Assembly: GCF_900096905.1 (NCBI RefSeq)
Contig: NZ_FMYI01000001.1
Location: 248,001 to 312,000 of the forward strand
DNA from: Pelagirhabdus alkalitolerans
Lineage (GTDB): Bacteria; Bacillota; Bacilli; Bacillales; Amphibacillaceae
Length of the DNA stretch: 64,000 nucleotides
Reading direction: 5' to 3'
The notes under the pieces are model-generated. The model was not told where the DNA came from. It saw only the letters and a list, made by a program, of their open reading frames with translations, and searched no databases. Both the position numbers and the translations under genes were made by a program. This document shows, piece by piece, positions 33,334-41,117 of this stretch; within the stretch, counting starts at the first letter, position 1, and the number at the start of each line of letters is the position of its first letter.

Positions 33334-34676
33334 AATGGAAAGTAAACGGTAACAGTTGTTCCTTCTGCCTTTGTGCTTTTGACATCAATCTTGCCACCAT
33401 GAGCAACTATAAGTGCTTTTGCGATCGATAAACCAATCCCTAAACCACCTGACTTGCGATTGCGAGACTGATCCCCTCTATAAAAACGTTCAAACAAGTA
33501 AGGAATTTGTTCCTCATCCATACCTGAGCCCTCATCTTGGATGATAAACTTTACCCATTCATCTGAATGACTGACTTTCACATAAACGTTATCGTTGATT
33601 GATGTGTGTGTTAACGCATTGTTCAATATGTTCGAGATAATTTGAATGACTTTATCTCGGTCACCAACAAACGTTGGTGAAGTTGGATCTGAGGTCCCGT
33701 GTAACCCGACATTTTTCTCCCTAAACATATATTGAAATTGTTCAATCAATTGTTGAAGCAGAGTGTTAGCTGATAAAGTCTCATCATTTAATTCTAGCTG
33801 AGGACTTTCAGACACGATCAATTTTTCTAGGTCGTTGACAAGCCTGACTAATCTCATTAGCTCATTATGAGTACCTTTTAAACGTTCTTCATTCGGTTCC
33901 CAAATCCCATCTCGATAAGCTTCAATTTGACTTCTCAATGATGATAATGGTGTTCTTAGTTCATGAGCCAAGTCAGCGGTAAATTGCTTTCTTAATCGGT
34001 CTTCTTCTTGTAGTGCTTTTTGTAAATCGTTATATGCTTCGGCTAAAGGCTTCATTTCTTGATCAAATTCATTAGGATCAAGACTTTCAATGACTTTCGA
34101 ACGTTTCATATGATGAATGGCTTCGGCCATCTGTTTAACTTTTCGGATCAAATGCTCACTCATAAACACGCTCAAGAACAAAACGGCCATAGAGGTTAAT
34201 AAAACAGCCCAAATCGCTTGTGTTCTTATATCTTCGATAAATGCATATGCTGAACCCACCGCTTCTGTTGAATAATAAACATCAAGCTCTCCGATCGTTT
34301 CATTCTGATTGATTAAAGGAACCGTCATGGATTCATCAAAACCACTAGGTGTATCACGCTGCATCATGTGACCTCCATGATCTGAGCTTAATACAAGCTC
34401 TCCACTTTCATCGTACAAATGAAGCTCCAATTGATGATTCATCGCTTGTTGATGAAAAAAAGACCGCAACTGATTAGTCTGAAAACTGCCACTTTCGTTA
34501 TAATTTTCAATTAATGTCTGTTCAATTGCTTCAATCTGTTCAAGACGTTCCTCTGCCAAGTAATCATCGAATTGATGTTCGACCCTATTGAATATAAAAT
34601 AACTTGTAATAAAAATTGCAAAAAGCGCAACAAACATAAGCGTGATAAACAGGCGCGTTCTAAACCTTTTAATCAA
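33309..34676 (-). CDS. Membrane sensor histidine kinase (BaeS/PhoR-like)
   Basis: 455-residue kinase. TM1 lies at about residues 9-30 and TM2 at about 150-172, enclosing a 120-residue extracellular sensor region. A HAMP linker follows, then the H-box FTADLAHELRTPLSSLRSQI, the N-box NILNNALTHTS, and FIIQDEGSGMDEEQIPYLFE with FYRGDQSRNRKSGGLGIGLS. All catalytic boxes are present. The gene starts 8 bp inside the end of the response regulator gene, so the two are translationally coupled. The signal is unknown; the divergent small secreted protein gene may belong to the same circuit. Confidence 0.94.
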   Translation of the reverse strand: MIKRFRTRLFITLMFVALFAIFITSYFIFNRVEHQFDDYLAEERLEQIEAIEQTLIENYNESGSFQTNQLRSFFHQQAMNHQLELHLYDESGELVLSSDHGGHMMQRDTPSGFDESMTVPLINQNETIGELDVYYSTEAVGSAYAFIEDIRTQAIWAVLLTSMAVLFLSVFMSEHLIRKVKQMAEAIHHMKRSKVIESLDPNEFDQEMKPLAEAYNDLQKALQEEDRLRKQFTADLAHELRTPLSSLRSQIEAYRDGIWEPNEERLKGTHNELMRLVRLVNDLEKLIVSESPQLELNDETLSANTLLQQLIEQFQYMFREKNVGLHGTSDPTSPTFVGDRDKVIQIISNILNNALTHTSINDNVYVKVSHSDEWVKFIIQDEGSGMDEEQIPYLFERFYRGDQSRNRKSGGLGIGLSIAKALIVAHGGKIDVKSTKAEGTTVTVYFPFNKTIAQQ

Positions 34677-35367
34677 GCGAACTCACCTCAAATTTGTACC
34701 CCATCCCGAACACTGTATGAATGTAGCGAGGTGTTTTGGGATCATCTTTTAATTTTTTTCTTAAATTTTTAATATGTGTATCGACGTTTCGTTCATATCC
34801 TTCAAAATAGTCATTCTCTCCCATCAATACAGTCAATAAATCTTCTCGACTGTAGACGCGTCCTTGATGTTTTGACAGTGTTCTAAGTAAAATATATTCA
34901 TTAGGAGTGAGTGATAGTGTTTCGCTATTTAGCGTTACCTTTTTAGCATCATCATTAATCATTAAAGCCCCATCATCAAATAAGACATGATCTTGCTTTT
35001 CATATTTTCCAGATCGTTTAAGCAATGCCTTAACTCGTGCCACGACTTCTTTTGTGCTAAAAGGTTTTCGAATGTAATCATCAGCTCCAATGGAAAAGCC
35101 GTGTAATAAGTGATCTTCTTCCGATTTAGCTGTTAACATTAAAATCGGCTTATCACTCGTTTTTCTTATCGTTTCACAAATAGACTCCCCAGATTCATCA
35201 GGCAACATTAGGTCTAAAATAAGACAGTCATAATAATTGTCTTGCCATTCCTTTAAACCTTCTAATCCATTTTTTATATGGGTGGCGCTCCAACCTTCTT
35301 TTTCAAAATAAGCGACTAAAACTTCTCCGATCATCGGCTCATCATCAATTATTAAAATATTAACCAC
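34669..35367 (-). CDS. OmpR/PhoB-family response regulator
   Basis: 232-residue regulator. Receiver domain (1-120): NILIIDDEPMIGEVL acidic pair, phospho-acceptor Asp in DCLILDLMLPDESGE, Lys in IRKPFSTKEVVARV. Winged-helix DNA-binding domain (130-230): LTPNEYILLRTLSKHQGRVY and VDTHIKNLRKKLKDDPKTPR. It is the first gene of a two-gene unit with the kinase. TTCACA-type direct repeats in the divergent region are candidate binding sites. Confidence 0.95.
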   Translation of the reverse strand: MVNILIIDDEPMIGEVLVAYFEKEGWSATHIKNGLEGLKEWQDNYYDCLILDLMLPDESGESICETIRKTSDKPILMLTAKSEEDHLLHGFSIGADDYIRKPFSTKEVVARVKALLKRSGKYEKQDHVLFDDGALMINDDAKKVTLNSETLSLTPNEYILLRTLSKHQGRVYSREDLLTVLMGENDYFEGYERNVDTHIKNLRKKLKDDPKTPRYIHTVFGMGYKFEVSSLD

Positions 35368-35417
35368 GGTATCACCTCTTCATCATCATAGCACGTATGT
35401 GAAATCAACTCATCATC

Positions 35418-35451
35418 TTCACAACATTCACACAAGTCCTTCACGTTCACA
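35418..35451. promoter_or_regulatory. TTCACA direct repeats between the two-component genes and the small secreted protein
   Basis: TTCACA occurs at 35418, 35427 and 35446, with TTCACG at 35440; TTCACAACAT itself is repeated (35418 and 35446). OmpR-family regulators bind such tandem repeats. They end about 10 bases before a TATATT element (35467-35472) facing the small protein gene. Confidence 0.5.
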
Positions 35452-35519
35452 ACATATCTAGCTGTTATATTATCATTAAGCTAAACATTTAGCGATACAC
35501 TTTTTGGGAGGGAATAAAC

Positions 35520-35747
35520 ATGAAACTATTATTAACTGTTTTAATCGTAGGGCTTTTCTTTGCAATGGGAAATCCACTAGCTTTTGCAAGTGAGAATGAT
35601 ACGGATGAGTCATGGACTAACAGTGCACGTCAATTTATGAGTGAAATGCACCCTGAGTTCTCATCAGAAGAAATTGATGAACGAATCGAGAATTGCCACG
35701 GTAATCGCTCATCAGACAATCAAAGACAAAATCGTCCATCATGGTAA
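35520..35747 (+). CDS. Small secreted protein next to a two-component system
   Basis: 75 residues. A signal peptide (KLLLTVLIVGLFFAMGNPLA, cleavage near FAS) is followed by about 50 residues: acidic, then FMSEMHPEFSSEEIDERIEN, CHGN and a polar tail. I know of no assigned function. The ribosome site TTTTGGGAGGG gives good spacing to the ATG. It faces away from the response regulator gene, shares the regulatory region with it, and has its own strong terminator. By analogy with CpxP-like proteins it could be an exported target or modulator of the sensor kinase (inference). Confidence 0.7.
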   Translation: MKLLLTVLIVGLFFAMGNPLAFASENDTDESWTNSARQFMSEMHPEFSSEEIDERIENCHGNRSSDNQRQNRPSW

Positions 35748-35750
35748 CAA

Positions 35751-35790
35751 AAAAGTCACGAACAACTTTTCTCAAGTGTTCGTGACTTTT
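35751..35790. terminator. Bidirectional terminator
   Basis: AAAAGTCACGAACAACTT / AAGTGTTCGTGACTTTT with a small bulge and a 5-base loop, between the small secreted protein gene and the convergent Crp/Fnr gene. Confidence 0.88.
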
Positions 35791-36468
35791 TTAAAACAAA
35801 TCATCTAGATTATAAATATGAATCTCTCGCGGGCTTTTATTTGCTACATAACCTTCTTTTTCAAAACGTTTCAGCTCACGACTGATTGTTTCAGGTGTAG
35901 TCCCTAAATAAAGAGCTAAGTCTTTTCGCGACATCGGTAATGTTATAGATTTAGACTGATCAGCCTGCATCAGTTCGTTCAAAAAGTAAGCCAGTCGCTT
36001 GGAGACAGACTCAGTCGCAAAACGTGTTGTTTGCTGTTCAGCTTGGTCAAGTCTGTTAGCCAACGCATTTAACATCTTTACGGCAATTGAAGGGTAATCT
36101 GTTATCAAATCATTAAAATCTTGGCGAGAAATACGACAAATACTTGCATCTGTTAATGCTTCTGCAAAAGATGTGTGATCTTTTGATTGAAATATGGCTA
36201 GCTCTCCAGTGAAGTCACCTGGTAATAACAGTCGAACGAGTTGTTCTTTCCCATTTTCCGACAACCTGTAAATTCTAACCTTGCCCTTGTGTACGACATA
36301 TAAGCCTTCAGATCGATCATCTGTATGAAACACATGATCACCCTTTTTAAATTGACGCGAATGAACGACTGACATTATTTCAGCCATATCTTGATCATTT
36401 AAATGATTAAAAATGGGTACACGTCTGACACAATGTTCAGTATGCCCGCAAGATGATTGATTTGACAT
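35791..36468 (-). CDS. Crp/Fnr-family regulator (FLP-like)
   Basis: 225-residue regulator. Two N-terminal cysteines, Cys7 and Cys13 (SSCGHTEHCVRRVPIF), precede a cNMP-binding-type beta barrel (FKKGDHVFHTDDRSEGLYVV, LLPGDFTGELAIF). The C-terminal HTH is MSRKDLALYLGTTPETISRE, and the E-x-x-SR recognition helix matches FNR, predicting TTGAT-N4-ATCAA binding. It lacks the four-cysteine set of E. coli FNR, so a thiol/disulfide or metal switch like lactic acid bacterial FLP is possible. The start at 36468 has better spacing from GAGGTG than 36474. It is last in an operon with a metal ATPase and HMA protein. Confidence 0.87.
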   Translation of the reverse strand: MSNQSSCGHTEHCVRRVPIFNHLNDQDMAEIMSVVHSRQFKKGDHVFHTDDRSEGLYVVHKGKVRIYRLSENGKEQLVRLLLPGDFTGELAIFQSKDHTSFAEALTDASICRISRQDFNDLITDYPSIAVKMLNALANRLDQAEQQTTRFATESVSKRLAYFLNELMQADQSKSITLPMSRKDLALYLGTTPETISRELKRFEKEGYVANKSPREIHIYNLDDLF

Positions 36469-36481
36469 CTGCATTTCACCT

Positions 36482-38338
36482 CTACTTCTTTTTGAATTGC
36501 CTTAGGCGCATCGCATTCATAATGACGATGATGACACTCGCTTCATGAACAAACATACCTGAGGCTAAATGAATCACACCATATAATACGCCTACTAATA
36601 AAAAGGCTACCGTCACCAGTGCAATCGCAATATTTTGCCATCTATTTTTAACAATTTGTTTAGCCAATCGATACGCATGCAATAAATGGTCATACCGATC
36701 TGCCATTAACACCACATCGGCTGTTTCAATCGCAACATCTGTACCTGTGATACCCATCGCAAGTCCAATATCACTCGCTGCAAGAGCCGGAGCGTCATTT
36801 ATCCCATCTCCTGCCATCAATACGCCTTTGTTGTCTTCTTTTAATTGTTCAATGTATGTTAACTTATCTTCTGGTAATAGTTCAGCATACACTTGATCAA
36901 TAGCGAGTTCATTTGCAATCTTCTGAGCCGTCCGTTCATGATCTCCTGTTAACATGACGAATTGTTTAACACCATTTTGTTTTAATTTTTCTAATATTGG
37001 TTTAACCCCTTCTCTAACCGGATCTTCGATCATGATTAAACCAACTATCTGGCTGGATTGACTAATAAAAATGACTGTTTTTCCAAGTGCTTCTTGTTCT
37101 TGTGCCAACTGATCTGTTCGTGCATCTAAATGGATCTGTATATCTTCTAAAAGTTTACGATTACCGATTGTATACTCTATCTCGTAAACACTTGCTGCAA
37201 TCCCTTTTCCTTTCGTCACTTGAACCGATTGTACCTCGCTTGTTAACTTAAGGTCGTGTTGATGAGCGTATTCAACGATTGAACGTCCTAAATGATGTTC
37301 AGATGCTTGTTCAATAGAGGCAACGTCTTTAAACCACTCTTTCCAATCGTCTTCAGTTAATGAAACAACCTCAGTCACTTCAGGTTCACCACGGGTTAAC
37401 GTACCCGTTTTGTCGAACACAAATGTATCCACCTGACTCAATCGATCGACAACATCCCCACCTTTTAAAAGTACACCATGTTTGGCACCATTACCAATAC
37501 CAGCAACGTTAGATACCGGTGCTCCAATCACAAGCGCACCTGGACATGCAATGACTAAAAATGTAATTGATAAGTGAAGATCTCTAGTTATAAGATAAAC
37601 AATGAGCGATAAAAGTGCAATGAGTGGTGTGTACACTTGACTAAATCGATTTAAGAATTTTTCTGTTTTTGATTGTTGGTCTTGTGCTTCTTCCACCAAT
37701 TGAATAATCTTTTGAAACGTTGAATCTTCCCCTGTTTTTTCAGCTACAAGATGGATATAGCCAACATCAATCATCGTTCCACTATAGACATAATCCCCCT
37801 CTTGTTTTTCAACCGGCATGCTTTCGCCTGTAATCGAAGCTTCATTTACTGAAGCCTCGCCCTTCTTGATATAACCATCGACTGGAATACTACCACCTGA
37901 ATACACAAGAATTTCATCATGTTTCTCTAAAGAATCAATCGAGACTTCTTCAGTTCTCTCACCCTTTTTGACAGTTGCGGTCTTTGGAACCATATCTATT
38001 AATTGTTCAATCGAAGCACGCGTTTTTTTCAATGTTTTCGCTTCCAAATAACTCCCAAATAAAAATAGAAATGTCACAACACTCGATTCAACATATTCGC
38101 CTATAATTAGTGCACCGACAACAGCAATCGTAACGAGTAACTCAATACTAAACGTACGCATGCGTGCTGATTGATAGGCGTGATACACAATTGGAACACT
38201 GGCGATGAGAGTCGCTGTAACCAGTAAGGAATCGACTACAGCTGTCAAATTTAAAGATGCAACTATAAAAGCTGTTAAGATCAATCCTCCAGATATACGC
38301 ATCATTATATGTTTATTTTTATTTATCCATATTGCCAA
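36482..38338 (-). CDS. P1B-type heavy-metal ATPase with CPG membrane motif
   Basis: 618-residue membrane pump. The actuator motif is EASITGESMPVEK, phosphorylation site VFDKTGTLTRGEPEV, and hinge VLMAGDGINDAPALAASDIG. There is no N-terminal metal-binding domain; a separate HMA protein is encoded just upstream. The transmembrane metal motif is IACPGALVIGAP: CPG instead of the CPC of Cu/Zn/Cd pumps or SPC of Co/Fe pumps, so the metal cannot be assigned. The TTG start at 38338 follows GATGAGGTG at 7-base spacing; an ATG at 38356 has no ribosome site. The operon partner Crp/Fnr regulator starts 13 bases after its stop. Confidence 0.92.
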   Translation of the reverse strand: MAIWINKNKHIMMRISGGLILTAFIVASLNLTAVVDSLLVTATLIASVPIVYHAYQSARMRTFSIELLVTIAVVGALIIGEYVESSVVTFLFLFGSYLEAKTLKKTRASIEQLIDMVPKTATVKKGERTEEVSIDSLEKHDEILVYSGGSIPVDGYIKKGEASVNEASITGESMPVEKQEGDYVYSGTMIDVGYIHLVAEKTGEDSTFQKIIQLVEEAQDQQSKTEKFLNRFSQVYTPLIALLSLIVYLITRDLHLSITFLVIACPGALVIGAPVSNVAGIGNGAKHGVLLKGGDVVDRLSQVDTFVFDKTGTLTRGEPEVTEVVSLTEDDWKEWFKDVASIEQASEHHLGRSIVEYAHQHDLKLTSEVQSVQVTKGKGIAASVYEIEYTIGNRKLLEDIQIHLDARTDQLAQEQEALGKTVIFISQSSQIVGLIMIEDPVREGVKPILEKLKQNGVKQFVMLTGDHERTAQKIANELAIDQVYAELLPEDKLTYIEQLKEDNKGVLMAGDGINDAPALAASDIGLAMGITGTDVAIETADVVLMADRYDHLLHAYRLAKQIVKNRWQNIAIALVTVAFLLVGVLYGVIHLASGMFVHEASVIIVIMNAMRLRQFKKK

Positions 38339-38366
38339 TGTTAAACACCTCATCATTTAAAATGAC

Positions 38367-38393
38367 AGCACAGTAGATCTCATCTACTGTGCT
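38367..38393 (-). other. Hairpin between the HMA gene and the ATPase gene
   Basis: Perfect 11-bp stem AGCACAGTAGA / TCTACTGTGCT with a 5-base loop, followed on the minus strand by GTCATTTTAAATG. It could end part of the transcripts and so give more chaperone than pump, as in copZ-copA units. Confidence 0.7.
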
Positions 38394-38402
38394 AATTCTC
38401 TA

Positions 38403-38606
38403 TTATTTCACTTCAAAACCTAACTTTTCTATCGCGTTTTTCAACGTATCTTTAGACGTTTTACCTTCGTCAAAGTTGACTTTCACCTTACTTGCATTGA
38501 AGAGGACATCGGCACTATCTACCCCCTCTATTTTTCTCAACCCTTTTTCTATTTTCACGCGGCAACTTGGACAACTTAGTTGTTCTAATTGAAATGTTTG
38601 TTCCAT
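38403..38606 (-). CDS. HMA-domain metal-binding protein (CopZ-like chaperone)
   Basis: 67-residue single-domain protein with the ferredoxin-like HMA fold. The metal motif is QLSCPSCRVKIEKGL (Cys12, Cys15: CPSC rather than the common MxCxxC, with Leu in place of Met). It probably hands metal to the adjacent ATPase, which has no such domain of its own. AAAGGAAGTG precedes the ATG at 38606. It is the first gene of a three-gene operon whose promoter region has an FNR-like box. Confidence 0.9.
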   Translation of the reverse strand: MEQTFQLEQLSCPSCRVKIEKGLRKIEGVDSADVLFNASKVKVNFDEGKTSKDTLKNAIEKLGFEVK

Positions 38607-38638
38607 AGTTAACACTTCCTTTCTATTGATTTATCTTC

Positions 38639-38680
38639 AGTTTAGATTAAGATAGACATAAATAAATTGACGAGCATCAA
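38639..38680 (-). promoter_or_regulatory. FNR-like box and promoter of the HMA-ATPase-Crp/Fnr operon
   Basis: TTGATGCTCGTCAA on the minus strand (38667-38680) matches TTGAT-N4-ATCAA at 9 of 10 positions. A candidate -10 TAAACT (38639-38644) places the box centre near -41.5, the class II activator position. The operon's own last gene encodes an FNR-type recognition helix, implying autoregulation. Confidence 0.7.
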
Positions 38681-38791
38681 GTTTTTTATATTTCATTTTC
38701 ATTACATTTCTACGGATACGCTTGAATGCCTATGAGTCTTTCGGTATGGTGATAGTGGACTAATTTCGAGGTGATAAGAGGTGATGATGCT

Positions 38792-39690
38792 GTGTTGAAA
38801 AAACGATGGTTTAAACATCAAATGCTTGAACTAATGGTGATAACAGACCAAGCAGATAAATCTGTTAAACATATACGTTTCCCTAAATTTTTCATCTGGC
38901 TGATTCTGATTCTTTTCATCAGTAGCGCGACTCTTTTTACGATTCAATATTCAACGAATCAACAACTCGCTAGAAGTAATGAACTATTAGAAATGAAAAT
39001 GGATGATAAATCGGCTTCAGAAAGTGAATTATTAAATGAGATTGAGGAACTAACAGATGAACGTGATCGCGTTTTAGAAAGAAATGAAACATTAGAAGCG
39101 ATTGAAACCAAAATTTATGATTCACTTGATGCCTTACCAGAAGAAGCATTAGGTGGGGTTGATATTCCATTAGATAACGCGTCACAGGACTTAACTGAAC
39201 AAGAGATCATCGAGACCTCAGAGTGGGTCATCGTTATCATACGATGATTGAACACATTGAAACAGTTGATCAAAATTTAACCTATATTCCGACCGCATGG
39301 CCGACCGAACCTAATACGATAACATCAGATTTTGGACCAAGAAACGATCCTTTTTCTCAAGCTGAATCTTTTCATACAGGGATTGATGTTCGAGGGGCAA
39401 CAGGAACACCTATCTATGCAGCCGCTAATGGAACGGTCACCTTAGCTAGGCGTTACGGGGGGTATGGTAAAACAATCAAAATTGATCATGGCGGACATTT
39501 TGAAACACTTTACGCACACCTCTCATCGATTGATGTTGACGTAGGGGATTCAGTCGAAAAAGGAGAAGAAATCGGCGCCCTTGGCAGTACAGGAAGAAGT
39601 ACAGGGCCTCATTTACACTATGAGGTTATTGAAAACGGTGAGCCCGTTGATCCAGAATATTATATGAATTTTTATAATGATGAGGAATAG
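38792..39690 (+). pseudogene. M23-family peptidase gene with an internal frameshift
   Basis: Two overlapping frames (to 39247, and from 39223) together encode one M23 peptidase of about 300 residues. The first part has a cytoplasmic start (VLKKRWFKHQMLELM), one membrane helix (FFIWLILILFISSATLFTI) and a coiled coil of about 80 residues (SELLNEIEELTDERDRVLER). The second has the LytM catalytic domain: TSDFGPRNDPF, FHTGIDVRGATGTPIYAAAN and GRSTGPHLHYEV, with zinc ligands H, D and HxH intact. The frame breaks around 39220-39235; a -1 shift rejoins them. It could be a true mutation, a sequencing error or recoding, although no classical slippery heptamer is visible. It lies 11 bp upstream of a bactofilin gene. 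Confidence 0.8.
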
Positions 39691-39701
39691 AAAGGATTAA
39701 A

Positions 39702-40073
39702 ATGATGTTAAAAGAGAAAAAACAAGAAAAATCAATTGAAACAGTAATAGGAAAAGAGGCTGTGATTGAGGGTGATTTAACCCTTTCAACCAGTGTGAGA
39801 ATCGACGGTAAAATAACAGGGAATATTCATTCTAAAGGTGATGTCTACATTGGTAAATCGGGTGTGTGCGGGCCTAAAATTACTGCTAAACGCGTCATTG
39901 TCTCAGGGGAAGTCTCGGGTGATATCACGTCTTCTAATCATGTATATATTAAAACTAAAGGAAAAGTGAGCGGAACAGTTATTTCAAAAGGTATTGTCAT
40001 TGAAGAAGGCGGCATTTTTAACGGTCATAGTCGTATTGAGGGTAACGACCCAAAACATAAAGAATCCTCATAA
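39702..40073 (+). CDS. Bactofilin (polymer-forming cytoskeletal protein)
   Basis: 123-residue protein with a central right-handed beta-helix (about residues 15-105) built of short repeats: ETVIGKEAVIEGDLTLSTSV, RIDGKITGNIHSKGDVYIGK, and so on, flanked by short charged ends. Bactofilins polymerise without nucleotide at the membrane and help place cell-wall enzymes. It directly follows the M23 peptidase gene, a widespread pairing in cell-shape modules. AAAGGA precedes the tandem ATG codons (39702/39705). The protein itself is intact. Confidence 0.92.
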   Translation: MMLKEKKQEKSIETVIGKEAVIEGDLTLSTSVRIDGKITGNIHSKGDVYIGKSGVCGPKITAKRVIVSGEVSGDITSSNHVYIKTKGKVSGTVISKGIVIEEGGIFNGHSRIEGNDPKHKESS

Positions 40074-40078
40074 TTTCC

Positions 40079-40118
40079 AAATAAAGCGCATGACTCTTGT
40101 GAGCCATGCGCTTTATTT
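40079..40118. terminator. Bidirectional terminator after the bactofilin gene
   Basis: Perfect 14-bp stem AAATAAAGCGCATG / CATGCGCTTTATTT with a 12-base loop. Confidence 0.88.
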
Positions 40119-40129
40119 GGATTAACTTA

Positions 40130-41023
40130 TTATATGATCGTCATCACTTCAGTCGCCTGTTTAGCTAAGGCTTCAGATGAAGATAAAACGTCTTGAAAAT
40201 CTGAGGTGGCTGTTTGAATATTGGCTTGCGCCCGTTCAACATTTTCTTTTACGCCAGACGTACTTTCTACCATTTGATTCATTTCTCCTGTGATGCCTTC
40301 AATCTTCTGTCTAATCTCAACAATCGACTCTTCAACACCTGATGCCAGTTTTCGAACTTCTTGTGCCACTACCTCAAAACCTCGACCATGTTCACCAGCA
40401 CGAGCCGCTTCAATCGCTGCATTTAATGCTAATAAGTTGGTTTGTGAGGCAATCTTTCGAATCGTTTGTACAATTCCTTGAATGGATTCTGTCTGTTGTT
40501 GTAAAGAAGTGAGCGTTGCTTCATTATCTTGATAGACGCTAGCAACTTGATGAACTTTCTCGTTTATATCATCACTTCGTTTGATCCCTTGTTTCGCCCG
40601 TTCATTTAACACGCCTGACATTTCTTTCAAATCTTCAACCACTCGTGTAACTTGGTTCTGTCTTTTTGTAATATCTGTTGCGACTTTTACGACACCGACA
40701 ACTGCTCCCTCATCATCTTTCAACGGCATATACGTAGCCTCTAACCAGACACGTTCTCCTCGCTTCGTTTTACGCTCGATTTTATCTTGAAAACTTTTTC
40801 CCGTTCGTAAATCTTGCCAAAATCGATCGTATTCAGTACTTTTAGCAAATCCATCAAAACACAATTGTTGATGATCCATCCCCAACATGTCTTCTTTTTT
40901 ATACCCTACCGTCTCAGCAAATAACTCATTCACCGACACGACTTCACGCTCTGTATTAAATTGAATCATTGCTAAATGTTGATCGATCGTTTCCATAACT
41001 CGCTCTTGATTGACTGTATTCAT
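40130..41023 (-). CDS. PAS-domain soluble methyl-accepting chemotaxis protein
   Basis: 297-residue cytoplasmic receptor with no membrane segment. A PAS domain (about residues 10-125: HLAMIQFNTEREVVSVNELF, VGYKKEDMLGMDHQQLCFDG, and the PAC-type end VVGVVKVATDITKRQ) is followed by a short MCP signalling domain with the tip TNLLALNAAIEAARAGEHGR and GFEVVAQEVRKLASGVEES. It may sense redox, oxygen or a small ligand through PAS. The start at 41023 follows AGGAGC; the longer frame to 41104 is unlikely. It lies downstream of the transmembrane MCP gene, with a terminator between them. Confidence 0.9.
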   Translation of the reverse strand: MNTVNQERVMETIDQHLAMIQFNTEREVVSVNELFAETVGYKKEDMLGMDHQQLCFDGFAKSTEYDRFWQDLRTGKSFQDKIERKTKRGERVWLEATYMPLKDDEGAVVGVVKVATDITKRQNQVTRVVEDLKEMSGVLNERAKQGIKRSDDINEKVHQVASVYQDNEATLTSLQQQTESIQGIVQTIRKIASQTNLLALNAAIEAARAGEHGRGFEVVAQEVRKLASGVEESIVEIRQKIEGITGEMNQMVESTSGVKENVERAQANIQTATSDFQDVLSSSEALAKQATEVMTII

Positions 41024-41078
41024 TATGATAGCTCCTAATATAAATGACTTTATGCCTAGGTTATACCCCGAAATGTAT

Positions 41079-41111
41079 AAAAACAAACCCCCTTGCAAAT
41101 GCAAGGGGGTT
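41079..41111 (-). terminator. Terminator after the transmembrane MCP gene
   Basis: Perfect 11-bp stem AACCCCCTTGC / GCAAGGGGGTT (41086-41096 and 41101-41111) with a 4-base loop, then TGTTTTT on the minus strand. Confidence 0.9.
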
Positions 41112-41117
41112 CATTCG

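Noticed and set aside
39220..39247. Programmed frameshift in the M23 gene as the favoured explanation
   Set aside because: No classical X-XXY-YYZ heptamer or strong downstream pseudoknot is visible; mutation or sequence error is simpler.
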